From: Amorphophallus konjac
Lineage: Eukaryota > Streptophyta > Magnoliopsida > Alismatales > Araceae
Length of the DNA stretch: 64,000 bases
Assembly: GCA_022559845.1 (NCBI GenBank)
Contig: CM040125.1
Location: 200,672,102 to 200,736,101 of the forward strand
Direction of reading: 5' to 3'
This document shows positions 9,813 to 23,500 of this stretch, one piece after another (the first letter of the stretch is position 1; the number at the start of each line of letters is the position of its first letter). Under the pieces are notes generated by a model that saw only the letters and a list, made by a program, of their open reading frames with translations, made no database searches and had not been told where the DNA came from. Both the position numbers and the translations under genes were made by a program.

Positions 9813-11892
9813 TGATGGGGATATGAAAGCAAGGCCACTAACACTTTATTTGCATTTTTATCCTTGGGTTAATTGTATGGCAATTATAAGCTAATGTGTT
9901 AGTCCTTAGGAATTAGTGGGTTTCTTTACAAAAGACCATGTAGGCCCGGCGGGACCCCCACCTTCTTTTCCATTGGGCCACCTAGGTTCTAGGGCCCACA
10001 TGGGCTGGCCTTTGGTCCATGGGAGATTATTGACCAAGGAAGATAATTCACATTTTGCCTCTTGACCATGAAGGGGGCACCCCCCCCTTTATAGTTTTTT
10101 ATTGTTGTTTTTTTACCACATGGGAGAAGATTATTCTATCCCCTATTTGTCCCTCCCTAACCCTAGATCTGACGTTAGTTTAGGTCTTTTAGCTAGTGTT
10201 ATATAATCCTTGTATTTCCATATTTTGACGAATTAATGAAAGAAAAATTGCATTTGCTCCAAGAAGCCCAAGGGCACCCCCTTCCTCTCTCCTCTCCAAC
10301 CCCATTGTAGCAGAGATTGCAGCCATTCCTGAGGTGAAAAGCCTCCTTATCGGTTCCTCTACTTGGTGAGAAGCTCAGCACTGCCACCGCTGCCGCCATC
10401 GAGCTGTCGTCGTACTACCACCGTCTCACCGTCTCCATTCTACTCTCTGCTGGACAGCAGCTTGGAGCCTGATTTCTTATTCCACATCCACAGATCTGAT
10501 CGATTTGAAAATTTGAGGGTGAGTACCTCCCGTGGTTTCCCCTTACCAAAAAAATTCTCAAGTTAATCCACCTTCGTTTGCTACCCGTTCCACTGAAATC
10601 TTCCAGATCTACAGAATATGTTCCTGTGCAGATCCACCTTCCAATAACCCACCATTTCGTATCTTTCACCCCCTTCCCAATTTCAGATCAACCTGAAATT
10701 TGGACTGGGACTTCTGTCCACCAAAAACCCTCTCTACAATTATTTTCACGATTTTAGGAGCTTGTTTACCCCTCTCAAAAAACCTCTGTTAAAACAGGAC
10801 TATGTTCTGCCCCCTGCAGTCCAGATCTGACCTCCCCTGCCATAAAATCCTTTCCACCCTTCAAACCACCTCAAAAAATTACAAAAAAAATATGTGCGTG
10901 ACTCTCACATCCCCCTCTCTCATCCATAAAATTTTCCAGTCCCAAATCCACCGTTTACCCCTCGGTCAAACCTCATTATCAGGCAGATCCCAGTCTGCCC
11001 AGTATGTTCTGAGTCTGTGAGTTTACCTGTTCAAAATTCCACCACAGCAAATACAGACACATGAAAATTTCTGTAACACCAGTTCTCTTAGATCTCCGAA
11101 AGAGCTTTGCAACGGCATTGATTTCGCGTCGATCCGACATTGGATCTGACCGCAGCAATTTTTCTTGCCGAGTCGGGCGGCTCTGAAACTGCAAAGCAGG
11201 TTCGGGACACCAAACAACAACGCCTCACAAATCTGGCCAACTCGCCTTCCACAACGCGATCTAGGATGATCACCTCACAGGGATCGTTCCTCTAGGAGTC
11301 CTCTTCGCAGCGGTACAACTTCCAGCCCGATCGGCCCTCCGACCGGAGCGTGATCAGCTTGATCGCCAGCACGCGCCGTCCTGCCAGCACCGAGTAACAA
11401 CGTGTCTGCATCGACGAAGCTACCTTAAAATGCCACCCGTCAACTCGAGCTTGATACTCCCGGATCCCACATGTAGCCCTTTACCTCCCTACGTGGAGTG
11501 GGCAGTAAAATGCATTTCTATAATTTTTGATAATTCTACTTTACCGGGAGTACGAGTCTTGGCCGGGATCGCCTTCCCCACGCTCGGAGCGTGGAGGTAT
11601 CATTCTCGATCCTCCATTTTATCGCATTTACTTATCTATATTCTTGAATGCCACTGCATGAGAGAGTGATAGGAAATCTAGCTCGATATATTTTTATCAC
11701 CGCTGTGAGAGTGTGCACGTGACCCATTCCGTGACCCGATCCGGGCACGAAGGAGAGTAGACCACCCCAGACTCATTGCCGATTTCTCAACCGCGCACAT
11801 CCGCACGCTTCCCTCGGTAGGGACAAGTCACGAGTTTGCCTAGATCTCAGGTTCGCATCAATGGGTACCGAGTCGCATCCCATCCCGCATCA
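9813..11892 (+). repeat. TE3 3' LTR (about 2.08 kb)
   Basis: The ends are inverted: TGATGGGGA at the start and CCCGCATCA at the end. TATATAA is at 10200-10206, followed by a segment aligning with the TE8 LTR (CCTTGTATTTC...AATTAATG). Near the end, ACCGGGAGTACGAG...GGAGCGTGGAGGTA (about 11548-11610) also matches TE8. No hairpin array is present, unlike the neighbouring families. The short frames inside are not convincing. Confidence 0.8.
10200..10206 (+). promoter_or_regulatory. TE3 LTR TATA box
   Basis: TATATAA lies about 390 nt into the LTR. The aligned position in TE8 is CATAAATA on the minus strand, and TE10 has CCTATATATAGG in a similar context, so three related LTRs agree on this core promoter. 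Confidence 0.55.
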
Positions 11893-14626
11893 TTGTGTTT
11901 TTTGCGTTTTCTACATTTTTGTCTTGATTGCGTCCACCCTATGACTGCCACCTTCAGGTTGTGGCCATCCCAGGACCGTCACCTTCACTTTGCGGCCAAG
12001 CTATGGCCGTCTTCAGGTTTCAGCTTGCTTGAGTCGACCCAGCTCATCTTTTGGAGTCGACGCAGCTAGATTGCGATCTTCACAGGACCATCTTCTCATA
12101 AAAGCGGTCTCCTTATGACCATCTTCTACTTTCTTGTGCCCAACCCGAGGTTTTAACCCAAGGGTTGTGTCTATTATGTTCCTAGATGGTCCTCTGATTA
12201 TCTAGAACCCAACACCTTCTTCATAAAAATAATAACAAATTATGGAATTACGTAAACATACTGTTATGCTGCCGAATTTGTTCCGTAGCATGACCTTGTC
12301 ACTAATTCATCTTTGAACTCCCATAGTTCGTATTTGGGTGCATTCTTACCTTAGTATTTGTTATCATGGAACTTATTATTTATCACTAATTTCATTGCTT
12401 CCTACACGTCGTATTTCATGTTTTACTATCACTACGCATTAGGTTATTTCTGCGTGCATGATCCTGCTCTTTAATAGAAAAGATGATAATCTTGGCTCAA
12501 TCTACGTAAATCCATGCATCTCCATAACTTAATTTTGTTCTATCAGGTCATATTCAGTTGTTTATCATATTTTTCATGCATATCTGCCCTAGAATAGGTC
12601 CTGCACATTGTCCTACGCTTCAGCCTATTACAGGGAGAAGACGGTCCATCAGCGACCGCTACTGCCAAGAGGTGGCCCTAGACAGACCGCTACTTCATGT
12701 AGGCAGTTCACCCTAGACCGTTTTCTATTTTCTGTTAACCCTAAATAGAATGCAGATCGACCTTATAAATATATGCTAAAGCCTAAATAATTAGATCATA
12801 TTACTAGCTATATTATTATATTCATGATTTTAGTTATATCATGCATCAATCATGTTAGATTTCATGCCCTATCTACTTTTGAAACTTATTTTAATTTTAA
12901 GTTAATTTCATGCCAAAATCATATAGTCTTGTATTAAACTTATTTTCACATGATTGGCGGAACTTGTTACATCGATGTTTGATTGCTACTTTTACACGAT
13001 TCACTCTTACCCCATGTCTTTCTTGGTTAACTACATAGCGCGTATTCCGGTACGTTGCTATTACTTGCACTTACACTTGATAGGAACACTTCTTGGACTT
13101 TTGATCCTCGCCATCAGATATTCCTCTGGCCAGACTAGGTAATCATGTTTCAAGGCCTCCATAAGTCTCCGCAAGCCCTTTATTTCCACTAGGACGACGA
13201 GATAGTTGTACCCTTAAAGACCAAAAGTCTAGAGAGCACTTGAGTTTTCTGCGTTTTCTTCGTTTCTGTCTTGATTGCGGCCACCCTATGACTGCCACCA
13301 TCAGGTTGCGGCCAGGCTATGACCGTCTTCAGGTTTCAGCTTGCTTGAGTCGACCCAGCTCATCTTTTGGAGTCGACACAGCCAGATTGCGGTCTTCACA
13401 AGACCATCTTCTCATAAAAGCGGTCTCCTTATGATTTTCTTCTGCTTTCTTGTGCCCAACCTGAGGTTTTGACCCAAGAGTTGTGTCTATTCTGTTCCTA
13501 GATGGTCCTCTGATTTTCTGGGACCCAACACCTTCTTCATAAAAATATTAACGAATTATGGAACTATGTAAACATACTGTGATGTTGCTGAATTCCTTCC
13601 GTAGCCTGACCTTGTCATTAATTCATCTTTGAACTCTCATAGTTTGTATTTGGGTGCATTCTTACCTTAGTATTTGTTATCATGGAACTTATTATTTGAA
13701 CTGGTTATTATGGGCCAAACTTTATATTACTCGTGAAAGTTGCTTGATTTACAACTTGAAGATGCAAGAGCGGGCATGGACAGTGTCCAAGGGTTCGACG
13801 CTAGCCCCCTCGGCAGATGTTCAGAAATATGCTATAAACCATGGGTTATGATAAACACTGGCATCGCATTGCGCCAGGAGTACTTTTTTTATAAACGGGT
13901 AAAAACCACGAGGTAGTCTTATAATTGATTATTACATTCTTGTTACAAGACTTTCTAGTGCATAGCCTTTATGGTTATGAAAAGTATATTCTCATTACAT
14001 TCTAGTACATTCTCGATAATGAAAGGCCGAACTCACATCTATATTTTAATCATGTTCGATCATCATGTTCACATATTTGGTTCATGTCTTGTTACTAGTG
14101 TTACATTGGTTTTATTCGTATGCTTTATCGCATTTTCAATATCTTACCTTCTAGAGCTAAGAGATTAATTACTTAAACATGCCTTCATGTTGATACGAAG
14201 ATACCTACTAGGGAAGTGTGCTCATTCCCTATTTTTCCAATCTTTTTCAGGAAATTCTAGTGGAACAGATTCAGATTACTCAAATGATAGATCCGAGGGC
14301 GAGAGCGATTAATGGACGAGAGAAGTCATAGCTTGTCAAGTCATGAGTCATATTGTAATCTAGTATCTTTACTGTAATAGGCGGTGAAGTTGATTATGTT
14401 ATGTAAATTTTCCTTTTCTTGAGTTTAGAGTATAGAAAGTCAAGTCAAGTGTCGTTGTAAACCTTGATTATTATGATTTAATAAAGATGTATTTTGAATA
14501 CATTACATTGTGTTCACTCTTCTTATGTGTCAATGATTAGCGCTCTGATATATATTTCAAGCTTGAGGCATATTATTGATGTTCACGTTCCCGACTAAAT
14601 TCCGCTACATATCTCGGTGCGTGACA
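11893..14626 (+). repeat. TE4 5' LTR, right part, with internal duplication
   Basis: Ends TGCGTGACA directly before the primer-binding site. A block at 11899-12384 (GCGTTTTCTACATTT...) recurs at about 13250-13690. Between them, about 12398-13240 matches 20250-21083 of the 3' LTR closely. The last 900 bp keep only the general order of the 3' LTR end (acceptor-like TCTTTTTCAG at 14241-14250) with little sequence match, and the conserved 100-bp block is missing. Confidence 0.72.
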
Positions 14627-14633
14627 GTTAAGT

Positions 14634-14645
14634 TGGTATCAGAGC
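14634..14645 (+). other. TE4 primer-binding site (initiator tRNA-Met)
   Basis: TGGTATCAGAGC lies 7 nt after the LTR end. It is complementary to the 3' end of plant initiator tRNA-Met, the usual primer of chromoviruses. The identical site occurs on the minus strand in TE5 and TE6. Confidence 0.92.
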
Positions 14646-14863
14646 CTAGGCATAAGTAAGTCCTAGAAAAATGACAAGTCATAGGTGACGTCCAATGTTT
14701 AAGGACCCACACCTATGAACTAGGAAGAAATTTCCAAACCCATGCAAGAATTAGGTCGAGCCCGGGATGAGATAGTTATTTAGAAATTCATATTTAGGTA
14801 AATCTTCCTAAATTCAAAGGGAAATAACAAATTATTTATTTTCTTAGGAACCTCATTCTCACG

Positions 14864-15655
14864 ATGGACGCAAACTGCGCTAACTAGGAAGCTATGCAAC
14901 AAACTATTGCGGGTCTTACCCAGTCCCTCCAAACCATGGCTCAAGTTGGTGCGTGGGCTGGCGCCGGGGACTTACATCGCAACTTCTAGAGTATGAATCC
15001 TCCGCAGTTCTCGGGTTCCTCTAATCCCGATGAAGCTGAAAACTTGATTGATGAGATGGACCGGATCTTCAATGTTATGCAATGCACCGACCAAGAGAAA
15101 GTCTTATTTGCCGCATTTCAGCTTAACAAGGATGCCCGTACCTGGTGGATGGCCACCTCTACTCATCTACAAAACGGAGTATGAACTCCAATTTTCAAGG
15201 CTGGTGCCGTATGCTCCGCATCTTATCAGCATGGAGATTTTGAACGTAAATCACTTTATGGACGGATTAAGGCCCGTCTTTTTCCAACAACTTGGGCCTC
15301 AAAATATCCGCACATATACGGAGATGGTCCATAGAGCCCACCTATGTGAAAGGACCCTTGAGAAGGTTGAGAAATTAAAGGGTAAAGGAGTAGAATCTAG
15401 CTAGAAACATGGTAAGAGAGGAAGGAAAGAACACAAGTTTAGCATCACGGGGACTTACAAATCTCGTGAAAACAAAAAATGGTCCTATAATGCTAATCGG
15501 AACGACAAGAATAAGAGGGTAAAGGAGGAGGAAAAGCAAGTCATGACGACTTGCACGTTCTGTAAGAAGTTCGGTCACTCGGCCGAAGAATGTTAGAAGC
15601 GCCTAGGAGCGTGTCTACGATGTGGAAGCCGAGAGCACTGCATGTCAGATTGCCC
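14864..15655 (+). pseudogene. TE4 gag (broken)
   Basis: The frame starts ATG GAC GCA at 14864, 219 nt after the primer-binding site. It can be followed through MNPPQFSGSSNPDEAENLID and NKDARTWW (about 14993-15150) to YELQFSRLVPYAPHLI (about 15180-15230, another frame), and to two zinc knuckles near 15555-15655 (CTFCKKFGHSAEEC and CLRCGSREHCMSDC). There are stops near 14885 and 14988, a deletion of some 40 codons plus frame change near 15175, and stops near 15402 and 15594. The intact product would be the capsid/nucleocapsid polyprotein. The TE6 gag is the best comparison. Confidence 0.85.
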
Positions 15656-18600
15656 CCTCATGAAAGAACAACCTTCTAATGGCAGGCGTAGGTGGCAAGC
15701 TCATCTTAATTATGTGCTGGACAAGGAAGCACCCAAGGATGATGGGTTAATGGAAGGTATAGTTCAAATTTACGCACGTCTTGCCTTTGTGTTATTTGAT
15801 ACTAGTGCTTCTCATTCCTTTATATCTACTGCTTTTGTAAAAACGTTGCCAATTTTACTTGTTCCTCTACCTTCGTACCTAGCTATCACAACACCCTTAG
15901 GTCTTGGAACCAAGCTTACTACCCACTACCCAAATAGTGAGGTAACCATAGAAGGCCATAATCTCCCCGCAAACCCTGTATGCCTTGATATGGAAGGCTA
16001 CGATGCTATTTTAGGCGTAGATTGGTTATGTGACCATTATGCCGACATCAATTGTCGCAATAGGAGGATTTCCTTCTATAAATCAGATCTTCCATGATTC
16101 TCTTTCCTTGGTATTAAGTATAGGAAGCATCCTGTCCACATTTCTTCTCTTCATGCCTGCAAGTTTATCTCGCAAAAGCTTTCCTTGCTTCTGTAATTAT
16201 TATTGAGTCCAAAGAAATCATCCTAGAAGAAATCCCTATCGTACAAGAGTTCTCCGATGCCTTCCCATCCGAATTACCTGGTTTACCACCAAAAACAGAA
16301 GTAAACTTCTCTGTTGAACTTATTCCTAGAGAAGCACCTATTTCAATAGCTCCTTGCAGGATGTCCCCCACGGAACTCAAAGTATTGAAGAAACAACTTC
16401 AAGAGTTATTAGATAAGGGCTTCATTCGACCTAGCACATCCCCTTGGAGTGCGTCGGTCTTATTCGTCAGGAAGAAGGACGGATCTCTCAGGCTATGCAT
16501 CGACTACTGGCAACTAAATCAACTCACTATTAAGAATAAATATCCACTGACGTGTATCGATGAACTCTTTGATCAAATCTCTGGAGCGGAATATTTTTTA
16601 AAGATCGACCTCAGGTCTAGTTACTATCAGCTCAAAATTAAAGATGAAGATATTTACAAGACCGCATTCCGTAGCAAATATGGACACTATGAGTTCGTAG
16701 TGATGCCATTCGGGTTAACCAATGCCCCTGCAATATTTATGCAACTCATGAATAATGTCTTTAGGCCTTATCTTCGTAGTCATTTTCATTGATGATATTC
16801 GTATCTACTCCAAGACCAAGGAGGATCATGAAGAACACTTAAGGATAGCTTTGCAGAACACTTAAGGATAGCTTTGCAAACACTAAGAGAACACCAACTT
16901 TATGCAAAGCTCAGCAAATGTGAATTCTGGATGAAAGAGGTCTCATTCCTTGGCCACATTATCTCAAAGGAGGGTATCACTGTGGATCCTTCTAAGGTTG
17001 AAGCTGTCAAAGATTGGAGCCGACCAACGACTATCTTTGAAGTTAGAAGCTTTCTTGGCATAGCTGGCTATTATAGACGATTCATCAAGGATTTCTCAAA
17101 AATTACTAGGTTACAAGAAAGGAGAATCCCTTTGTATGGTCGAAGGATTGTGAGGAGAGTCTCCAAACTCTTAAGGAACATCTCACCACTGCCCCTGTAC
17201 TGGCACTACTTGTCGAAGGTGGTGGCTTTGAAGTCTACACGGATGCATCAGGTATTGGCCTTGGTTGTGTCCTTATGCAACACGACAAGGTGATTTGTTA
17301 TGCTTCGAGACAATTGAAGCGTCATGAGGAAAATTATCCAGTGCATGATTTGGAACTGGTTGTAGTTATTTTCACTTGAAAAATATGGCGACATTATTTC
17401 TATGGGGAGAAATTCACTATATTTTCGGACCACAAAAGTCTGAAATATCTCTTTACCCAAAAGGAGTTAAACATGCGGCAAAGGAGATGGCAAGAGTATT
17501 TGAAGGACTTTGACTTTACTATACAATAACACCCTGGCAAGGTGAATGCTGTAGCAGATGCCCTCAGTAGGAAACAACTAGCAACTTTCTCAAGTCTCAG
17601 GAAAGGTATGACCTATCTTATAGAAGACCTTGCTCATTTGAACTTCAATATTGGTATAGAAGAAGAAGGGTGTATTATTGCTAATATCCGGTCACAACCT
17701 ACATTAATTAAAGACCTAGTCAAGATACCAGACAATGGCCCCACATTAAGGGAGATCAAGACTAATATTGATCAACAGCCAGAATTCTCCATCGCAACCG
17801 ATGGAAGGTTATCATTCAAGGGTCGCATTTGTGTGTCGGATCATGCCGACACTAAAAACTTGATTATGGAAGAAGCTCGCAAGATGAGATATGCTATTCA
17901 CCCTGCTGCTACAAAGATGTATCAAGACTTGAAGAGAAATTTCTAGTGGCCCAACATGAAATGAGAAATAGTGGACTTTGTATCACGCTGCCACACTTGT
18001 CAGCAAGTTAAGGCGGAACATCTAAAGCCCGTTGGAAAGCTACATCCCTTAGACATTCCTGAATATAAGTGGGAAAGCATAGGGATGGATTTTATTATGG
18101 GTCTACCAAAAACAAGGGGTGGACATGATGATATATAGGTGATCATAGACCGATTGACAAAATCTGCACATTTCTTGCCTATCAAAAGTCAATGGTCTGT
18201 GGATATATTAGCAGCATTGTATATGAAGAAAATAGTTAAACTGCTTGGAGTCCCTGTTACGATTAATTCTGACCGAGACCCTCACTTCACCTCATAATTG
18301 TAGAAGGGTCTACAACATTCATTAGGGACCCGATTGAATTTTAGAACTGTTTTTCACCCACAAACAGACGGTCAAATTGAAAGAACAAATCAAGTGATAG
18401 AAGATATGCTCAAGGCTTGTGTTATTAATTTTGGTGGGAGTTGGCACGACCACTTGTATCTAGTTGAATTTGCTTATAACAATAGCTACCAAGCTAGTAT
18501 CCAAATGGCACCATTTGAGACATTATATGGGAGAAGTTACCGCTCACCTATTTGCTGGAATGAAGTTGGGCAAAAATAATTTCTAGGCCCAAAACTCATC

Positions 18601-19131
18601 CGGGATACCACCGAGAAAGTGAAGCTTATTCGAGAACGACTCCAGATGGCTCAAGATAGACAAAAATCAAATGCTGACAATAGTAGGTGAGACCTGGAAT
18701 TCCAAGTGGGAGACCACGTATTCCTCACGGTTTCTCCAAGTTGAGGAATTCAAAGATTTGGCATCAAAGGCAAGCTCACTCCGAGATATATCGGCCCTTT
18801 TGAAGTTCTTGAAAGGGTTGGCGAGGTCGCATATCGGATTGCTTTGCCTCCTCAATTAGTTAGAGTCCATGGTGTGTTTCATGTGTCGATGCTCAAAAGG
18901 TACGTTTATGACCCATTCCATGTTGTAAATCATGACGACCTCGTGATTCAAAAGGATCTGACGTACGAGCAAAGGCCAAAAAAAATAATTGATTGAGAAG
19001 TACGTCAGCTTCGGAATAAAACTATTCCCATGGTAAAAATACAGTGGAATAAAAGTACGGACCAAGACGCAACATGGGAGACGGAGGAAGCTATGTGCAA
19101 GTGATTCTTAGAGCTATTCGAGTGTAAGTAA
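15656..19131 (+). pseudogene. TE4 pol (broken): protease, RT, RNase H, integrase, chromodomain
   Basis: Protease: LFDTSASHSFIS near 15800, with Ser in place of the Gly of the usual DTGA, so the active site is altered. [22 protein letters not shown] (about 16430-16490) to [12 protein letters not shown] (about 16710). The catalytic FIDDI box (about 16785) is in another frame after a small deletion, and a 23-bp tandem duplication at 16833-16878 shifts the frame again. RNase [12 protein letters not shown] near 17235. Integrase: HHCC near 17880-18010 with a stop at W (about 17944), and the DDE segments around 18085, 18270 and 18375. The chromodomain ends in a degraded copy before TAA at 19129-19131. 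More than ten stops. It is fully inactive. Confidence 0.88.
16833..16878 (+). repeat. 23-bp tandem duplication in TE4 RT
   Basis: GAACACTTAAGGATAGCTTT plus GCA occurs twice head to tail with no mismatch. Because 23 is not a multiple of three, it breaks the RT frame just after the FIDD box. Identity of the two copies suggests it is recent compared with the other damage in this element. Confidence 0.92.
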
Positions 19132-19177
19132 AATTACACTCTCCATGCAAGGGATTTGGGGACCAAATTCTCATTAT

Positions 19178-19188
19178 GTGGGGGAGGG
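19178..19188 (+). other. TE4 polypurine tract
   Basis: GTGGGGGAGGG directly precedes TGTAACAGCC. It lies 46 nt after the end of pol and after the block GGGGACCAAATTCT, which TE1 also has. Confidence 0.88.
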
Positions 19189-19724
19189 TGTAACAGCCCT
19201 GGCAATTACCTAAGTTTTTCTAAAATTTTAGGAATTAAATAAAATTATTAAGCATTAAAATACACTTAAGTGGGCTTAACCATTTAAAATAATTGATTTA
19301 GAAGTTTAGTTACTAATAGGATAAATAGGCCCACTCAAACCAGGCCCAAAAACCGAATTGTAAGGCTTTTAGGCCCAAGCTCATTTATAGAGACGTAATT
19401 AGGGCTATTTTCAGATTAAATGTGATAAATAGACTAATTAGGGGATAAATAGCATATAAATAGGAATAACTAAATTTTTTGGATAAACAGCTAGAAGACG
19501 GTCTATCGCGCGACTGCATCTTCCAAGAGGCGGTCCGACCTAGATCGCATTCTGCTTCTGTGAGCGAGTGATGTAGAAACGTGGAAAAATGGGATTTTTG
19601 CTATCGAAATTGCCTAGGATCGAAGTGCTCTGGCATGTAAACCCATCTAGGACTCTTGGGGGATCGAATTGATGCCCTATAGGACTCCTATTTTGATCTA
19701 AATCCTTAACCCTAGGTCATTCCC

Positions 19725-19732
19725 TATAAATA
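19725..19732 (+). promoter_or_regulatory. TE4 3' LTR TATA box
   Basis: TATAAATA in context CCCTATAAATAAG, about 535 nt into the LTR, a position similar to TE1 (about 490). Confidence 0.55.
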
Positions 19733-20478
19733 AGACCAAGAATCGACCTACGCGAACCCTCATTTTGGCTCACCCGGTTCGATAGTTAGATGATAATATT
19801 TCATGTCAGACCTTTAGACCTTGTTGTTTCCTTTAGTATTGTCTAACTCCCCTCTAAATTTCATGTTAGGAGATCAAACCGTTAAGGAGTTAGAAGATCT
19901 GCAAGTAGCTATTTCTCTGCGGAGCGACAGGAACGAGCATGTTTGTCCAGTGAAGATCCGAAGTTTAGGGACCCCAGCAGAGGTATTTTCAAATTGAGTC
20001 TTTAGAGTTACTTATTCCGCTTAATGTCTTCTAACATCCCTCCAAATCTCGTGAGGAAAGATCAAGAGGTTAGGGAGATAGAGCCACTGGAAGTGGTGGG
20101 TTCCATGCAGGACGCGTAAGAACGAGGACCTTCTTCTAGCAACAAATCCGAAGTCTAGGGAACAAATCAAGGGTAGGTTATCTCATGAAAAGCTCAAACA
20201 ACAAGTTAGGATTAAAAGCCCCTTGATTTTATGAAAATTCATTGCTTCCTACACGTCGTATTTCACGTTTTACTATCACTACGCGTTAGGTTATTTCTGC
20301 ATGCATGATCCTACTCTATAATAGAAAAGATGATAATCTTGGCTCAATCCGCGTAAATCCATGCATGTCCATAACTTAATTTTGTTCTATTAGGCCATAT
20401 TCGGTTGTTTATCATGTTTTCCATGAAAATCTGCCCTATAATAGGTCCTACATGTTGTCCTAAGCTTCTGCCTGTTAC

Positions 20479-20560
20479 AGGCAGAAGGCGGTCCATCAGC
20501 CACCGCTACTGTCAAGAGGCGGCCGAAGACCGACCGCTACTTTATGTAGGCGGTTCACCC
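20479..20560 (+). repeat. TE4 LTR hairpin units (AGCGGTC type)
   Basis: Two or three adjacent units such as GGCGGTCC...ACCGCTAC and GGCGGCC...GACCGCTAC. Further copies are at 12634-12720 in the 5' LTR and near 21965, 22562-22616 and 22690 in the 3' LTR. The arms resemble those of the TE5 array although the rest of the two LTRs is different. Confidence 0.65.
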
Positions 20561-23500
20561 TAGACCATTTTCTATTTTCTGTTAACCCTAAACATAATGC
20601 AGATCACCCTTATAAATATATGCGAAAGCCTAAATAATTAGATCCTAGTCCTAGCTGTATTATTATATTCATGATTTTGGTTATATCATGCATCAATCAT
20701 GTCAGATTTCATGCCCTATCTAGTTTTGAAACTTATTTTAATCTTATGTTAATTTCATGTCAAAATCATATAGTCTTGTATTAAAGTTATTGTCATATGA
20801 TTGGTGAAACTTGTTACATCAATGTTTGATCGCTGCTTTTACACGATTCACTCTTACCCCCTGTCTTTCTTGGTTAAGTACATAGCGTGTATTCTGGTAC
20901 ATTGATATTAGTTACATATGCACTAGATAAGAACACTTCTTGGACTTGTGATCCTCTCCGTCGGATATTCCTTCAGCCGGACTAGGTGATCATATTTCAA
21001 GGCCTACGTAAGACTCCGCGAGCCTGGGATTCTCACTAGGACGTCGAGCTGGTTGCACCCTTAAAACCCAAAAGTCTAGAGAGCACTTGAGTTTTCTGCG
21101 TTTTCTACATTTCTGTCTTGATTGCGTCCAACCTATGACCACCACCTTCAGGTTGCGGCCATCCCAGGACCATCACTTTCAGGTTGCGGCTAGGCTATGA
21201 CCATCTTCTGGTTCCAGCTTGCTTGAGTCGACCCAGCTTATCTTTTGGAGTCGACCTAGCCAGATTGTGGTCTTCATAGGATCATCTTCTCATAAAAGCG
21301 TCTCCTTATGACCATCTTCTGCTTTCTTGTGCCCAACCCGAGGTTTTAATCCAAGGGTTGTGTCTATTATGTTCCTAAATGGTCCTCTGATTATCTGGAA
21401 CCCAACACCTTCTTCATAAAAATATTAACGAATTATGGAACTATGTAAACATACTGTTATGCTACCGAATTCCTTCTGTAGCATGACCTTGTCACTAATT
21501 CATCTTTGAAGTCTCATGGTTCCTTTTTGGGTGCATTCTTACCTTGGTACTTTTTATCATGGAACTTAATAGACGGTCGGAAGTCGCTATTTCTATGCAG
21601 GACGCGCAGGAACCAGAGCCCTCTTCCGGTGAGAAATTATCAAATTAGGACCGAACCCAGAGGTAGGTTATCTCATGACTTGCTAAAACATCATGTCAGG
21701 AACAAAAGCCTTCTATTTCCTCTTGTTTTCATGCATTCTACGCGTCGCATTTCATGTTTTTCCATGACTGCGCAACTAGGCTTTCTCTGCATGCTGTCCC
21801 TATGATAACTAATGAAAAGATAAGAATTTTTGGTTGGTTTATACCTTTCCATGCATTAGGTTCATGCTAGAATACTTTTCTTCCAGTTTATACTCGTAGC
21901 ATGATGATTAGCCATAGGTATAACCTCTGCAAGACGGGACTTTTGCTTCTGTCTGGAGACAGATAGATAGCGGTCCTCCAGAGACTATGGCTTCTTAGTA
22001 GCGATCTTCGATAAATCGCGATCTACTTTCTGTTAACCCTAAACAGAAACCAGATCAACCCCTTACGATTCCTTGTAAGTATAAATAACTATGCATTATT
22101 TCCTATTATTTTGTGACATCCATGATTTCTGTCATATCCTGTTTCAACCAGGTTATGTTTTATGCTTCTTATGCTATATGGAAATTTATTTTTATGATAC
22201 GTTAGTTTCACAAATGAACCCCAATGTTTTGTACTTAAGAGTTTTGCCTTGAATCTTTTATACATTGATCGCTATTTCAATATGGTTCACTCTCATCCCC
22301 TGTCATTCTTTATCGCTTGTACATAGCCCGTACACTGGTACGTTGCTGTTATTTCACATGCATATGTTAGGAAACCCTCTTGGGCTTGAGACCCTCTCCG
22401 TCGGATATTCCTTCCGTCGGACAAGGTTGATCTTGTTTCGAGGCCTCTGTAAGACTCTGCGAGCTTGGGATTCCCACTAGGACGATAAGCTGGTTGTAAC
22501 CTAAAAACTCAAAAGTCTAGAGAGCACTTCATGTTTTCTGCATTTTTTATGAACTGCCATGATCGCGGCCATCAGGCGACTACTACCTGATGATAGCGGA
22601 TTGCCAATGACCGCTACCTTGTTTAGTCAGCAGATTTCTAGCTGAGTTGACCTATTCCTTCTTCTACGTTGACTCCACTCCTTATCACGGCTTTGACCTG
22701 ACCGCTACCTCATGATAGCGACTGTCTCTGAACCGTGTTCTGCCAGCGTGTTCATCGTGTCGATCCAGTTCCTGCTTGCATCGACTCACCTTCTGTGCAG
22801 TCCGGTGGTATCGACTCACTGTCACTACTGGATTTTCGCGTTATTGAAACCCTAATTCATGTAGTATCTGGAACCCTCCACCGGATATTCCTTCCGTCGG
22901 ACTGGAACCACTACCACAAGGCCTCCATAAGTCTCTGCGAGCCTGGGATTCCCACTAAGATGCTAAGCAGGTTATACCCTAAAAACCTTGAAAACAACTA
23001 GAATCCATTTCCTACTATGTAGGATGGGGTTCGACCAGCTTTGGAAGGGGCAGGACGAGGTGTTGTCCAAGTTCTGCCAGCTCTGTCGTGAATGCGGCCC
23101 TGAGTAGAACTGCATTCAACCCTCTATCTGTGATGGCGGTGGACCGATAGACCACCTTCACCCTACCCTGATGGGATCGCGGACCTTGACCTGACTGTGT
23201 CTATGTGAATGCGGCAGGCCTATCGACCGCGTTAGACTTGTCTCAGGTAAGCCTGTCTGCCTTTGTCGATCGATCACCTGTCCTTGTCGACATACTTACC
23301 GTCTCTGTCGACAGACCCAATGCCATTGCTCTAAACGTGGCCAGGCCTCAAACCACGTTATTAATATCGTGGTGGGTGTGACAATCGCATTCTACTTAGT
23401 TTTCGTGAATTTAATGTTTTTGGTATTGTGTTATGAGATTCGAGCTTTGCCCCGGTTTTAGCCGTTCCAGGCTATTTCCCTGGATATTTCACAACCCCTT

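Larger units (their letters stand above)
9713..11892 (+). mobile_element. TE3: Ty3/gypsy element, internal 3' end and 3' LTR
   Basis: A short internal stretch (9713-9812) with CCCTTACTCGAC-GGTTCGAG and the purine-rich CTGGGGAGAAT precedes an LTR of 2.08 kb. The same order occurs in TE8 on the other strand, where it follows a chromodomain frame, so TE3 and TE8 are the same family. TE2 interrupts TE3, and TE3 itself sits in the TE4 5' LTR. Confidence 0.78.
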
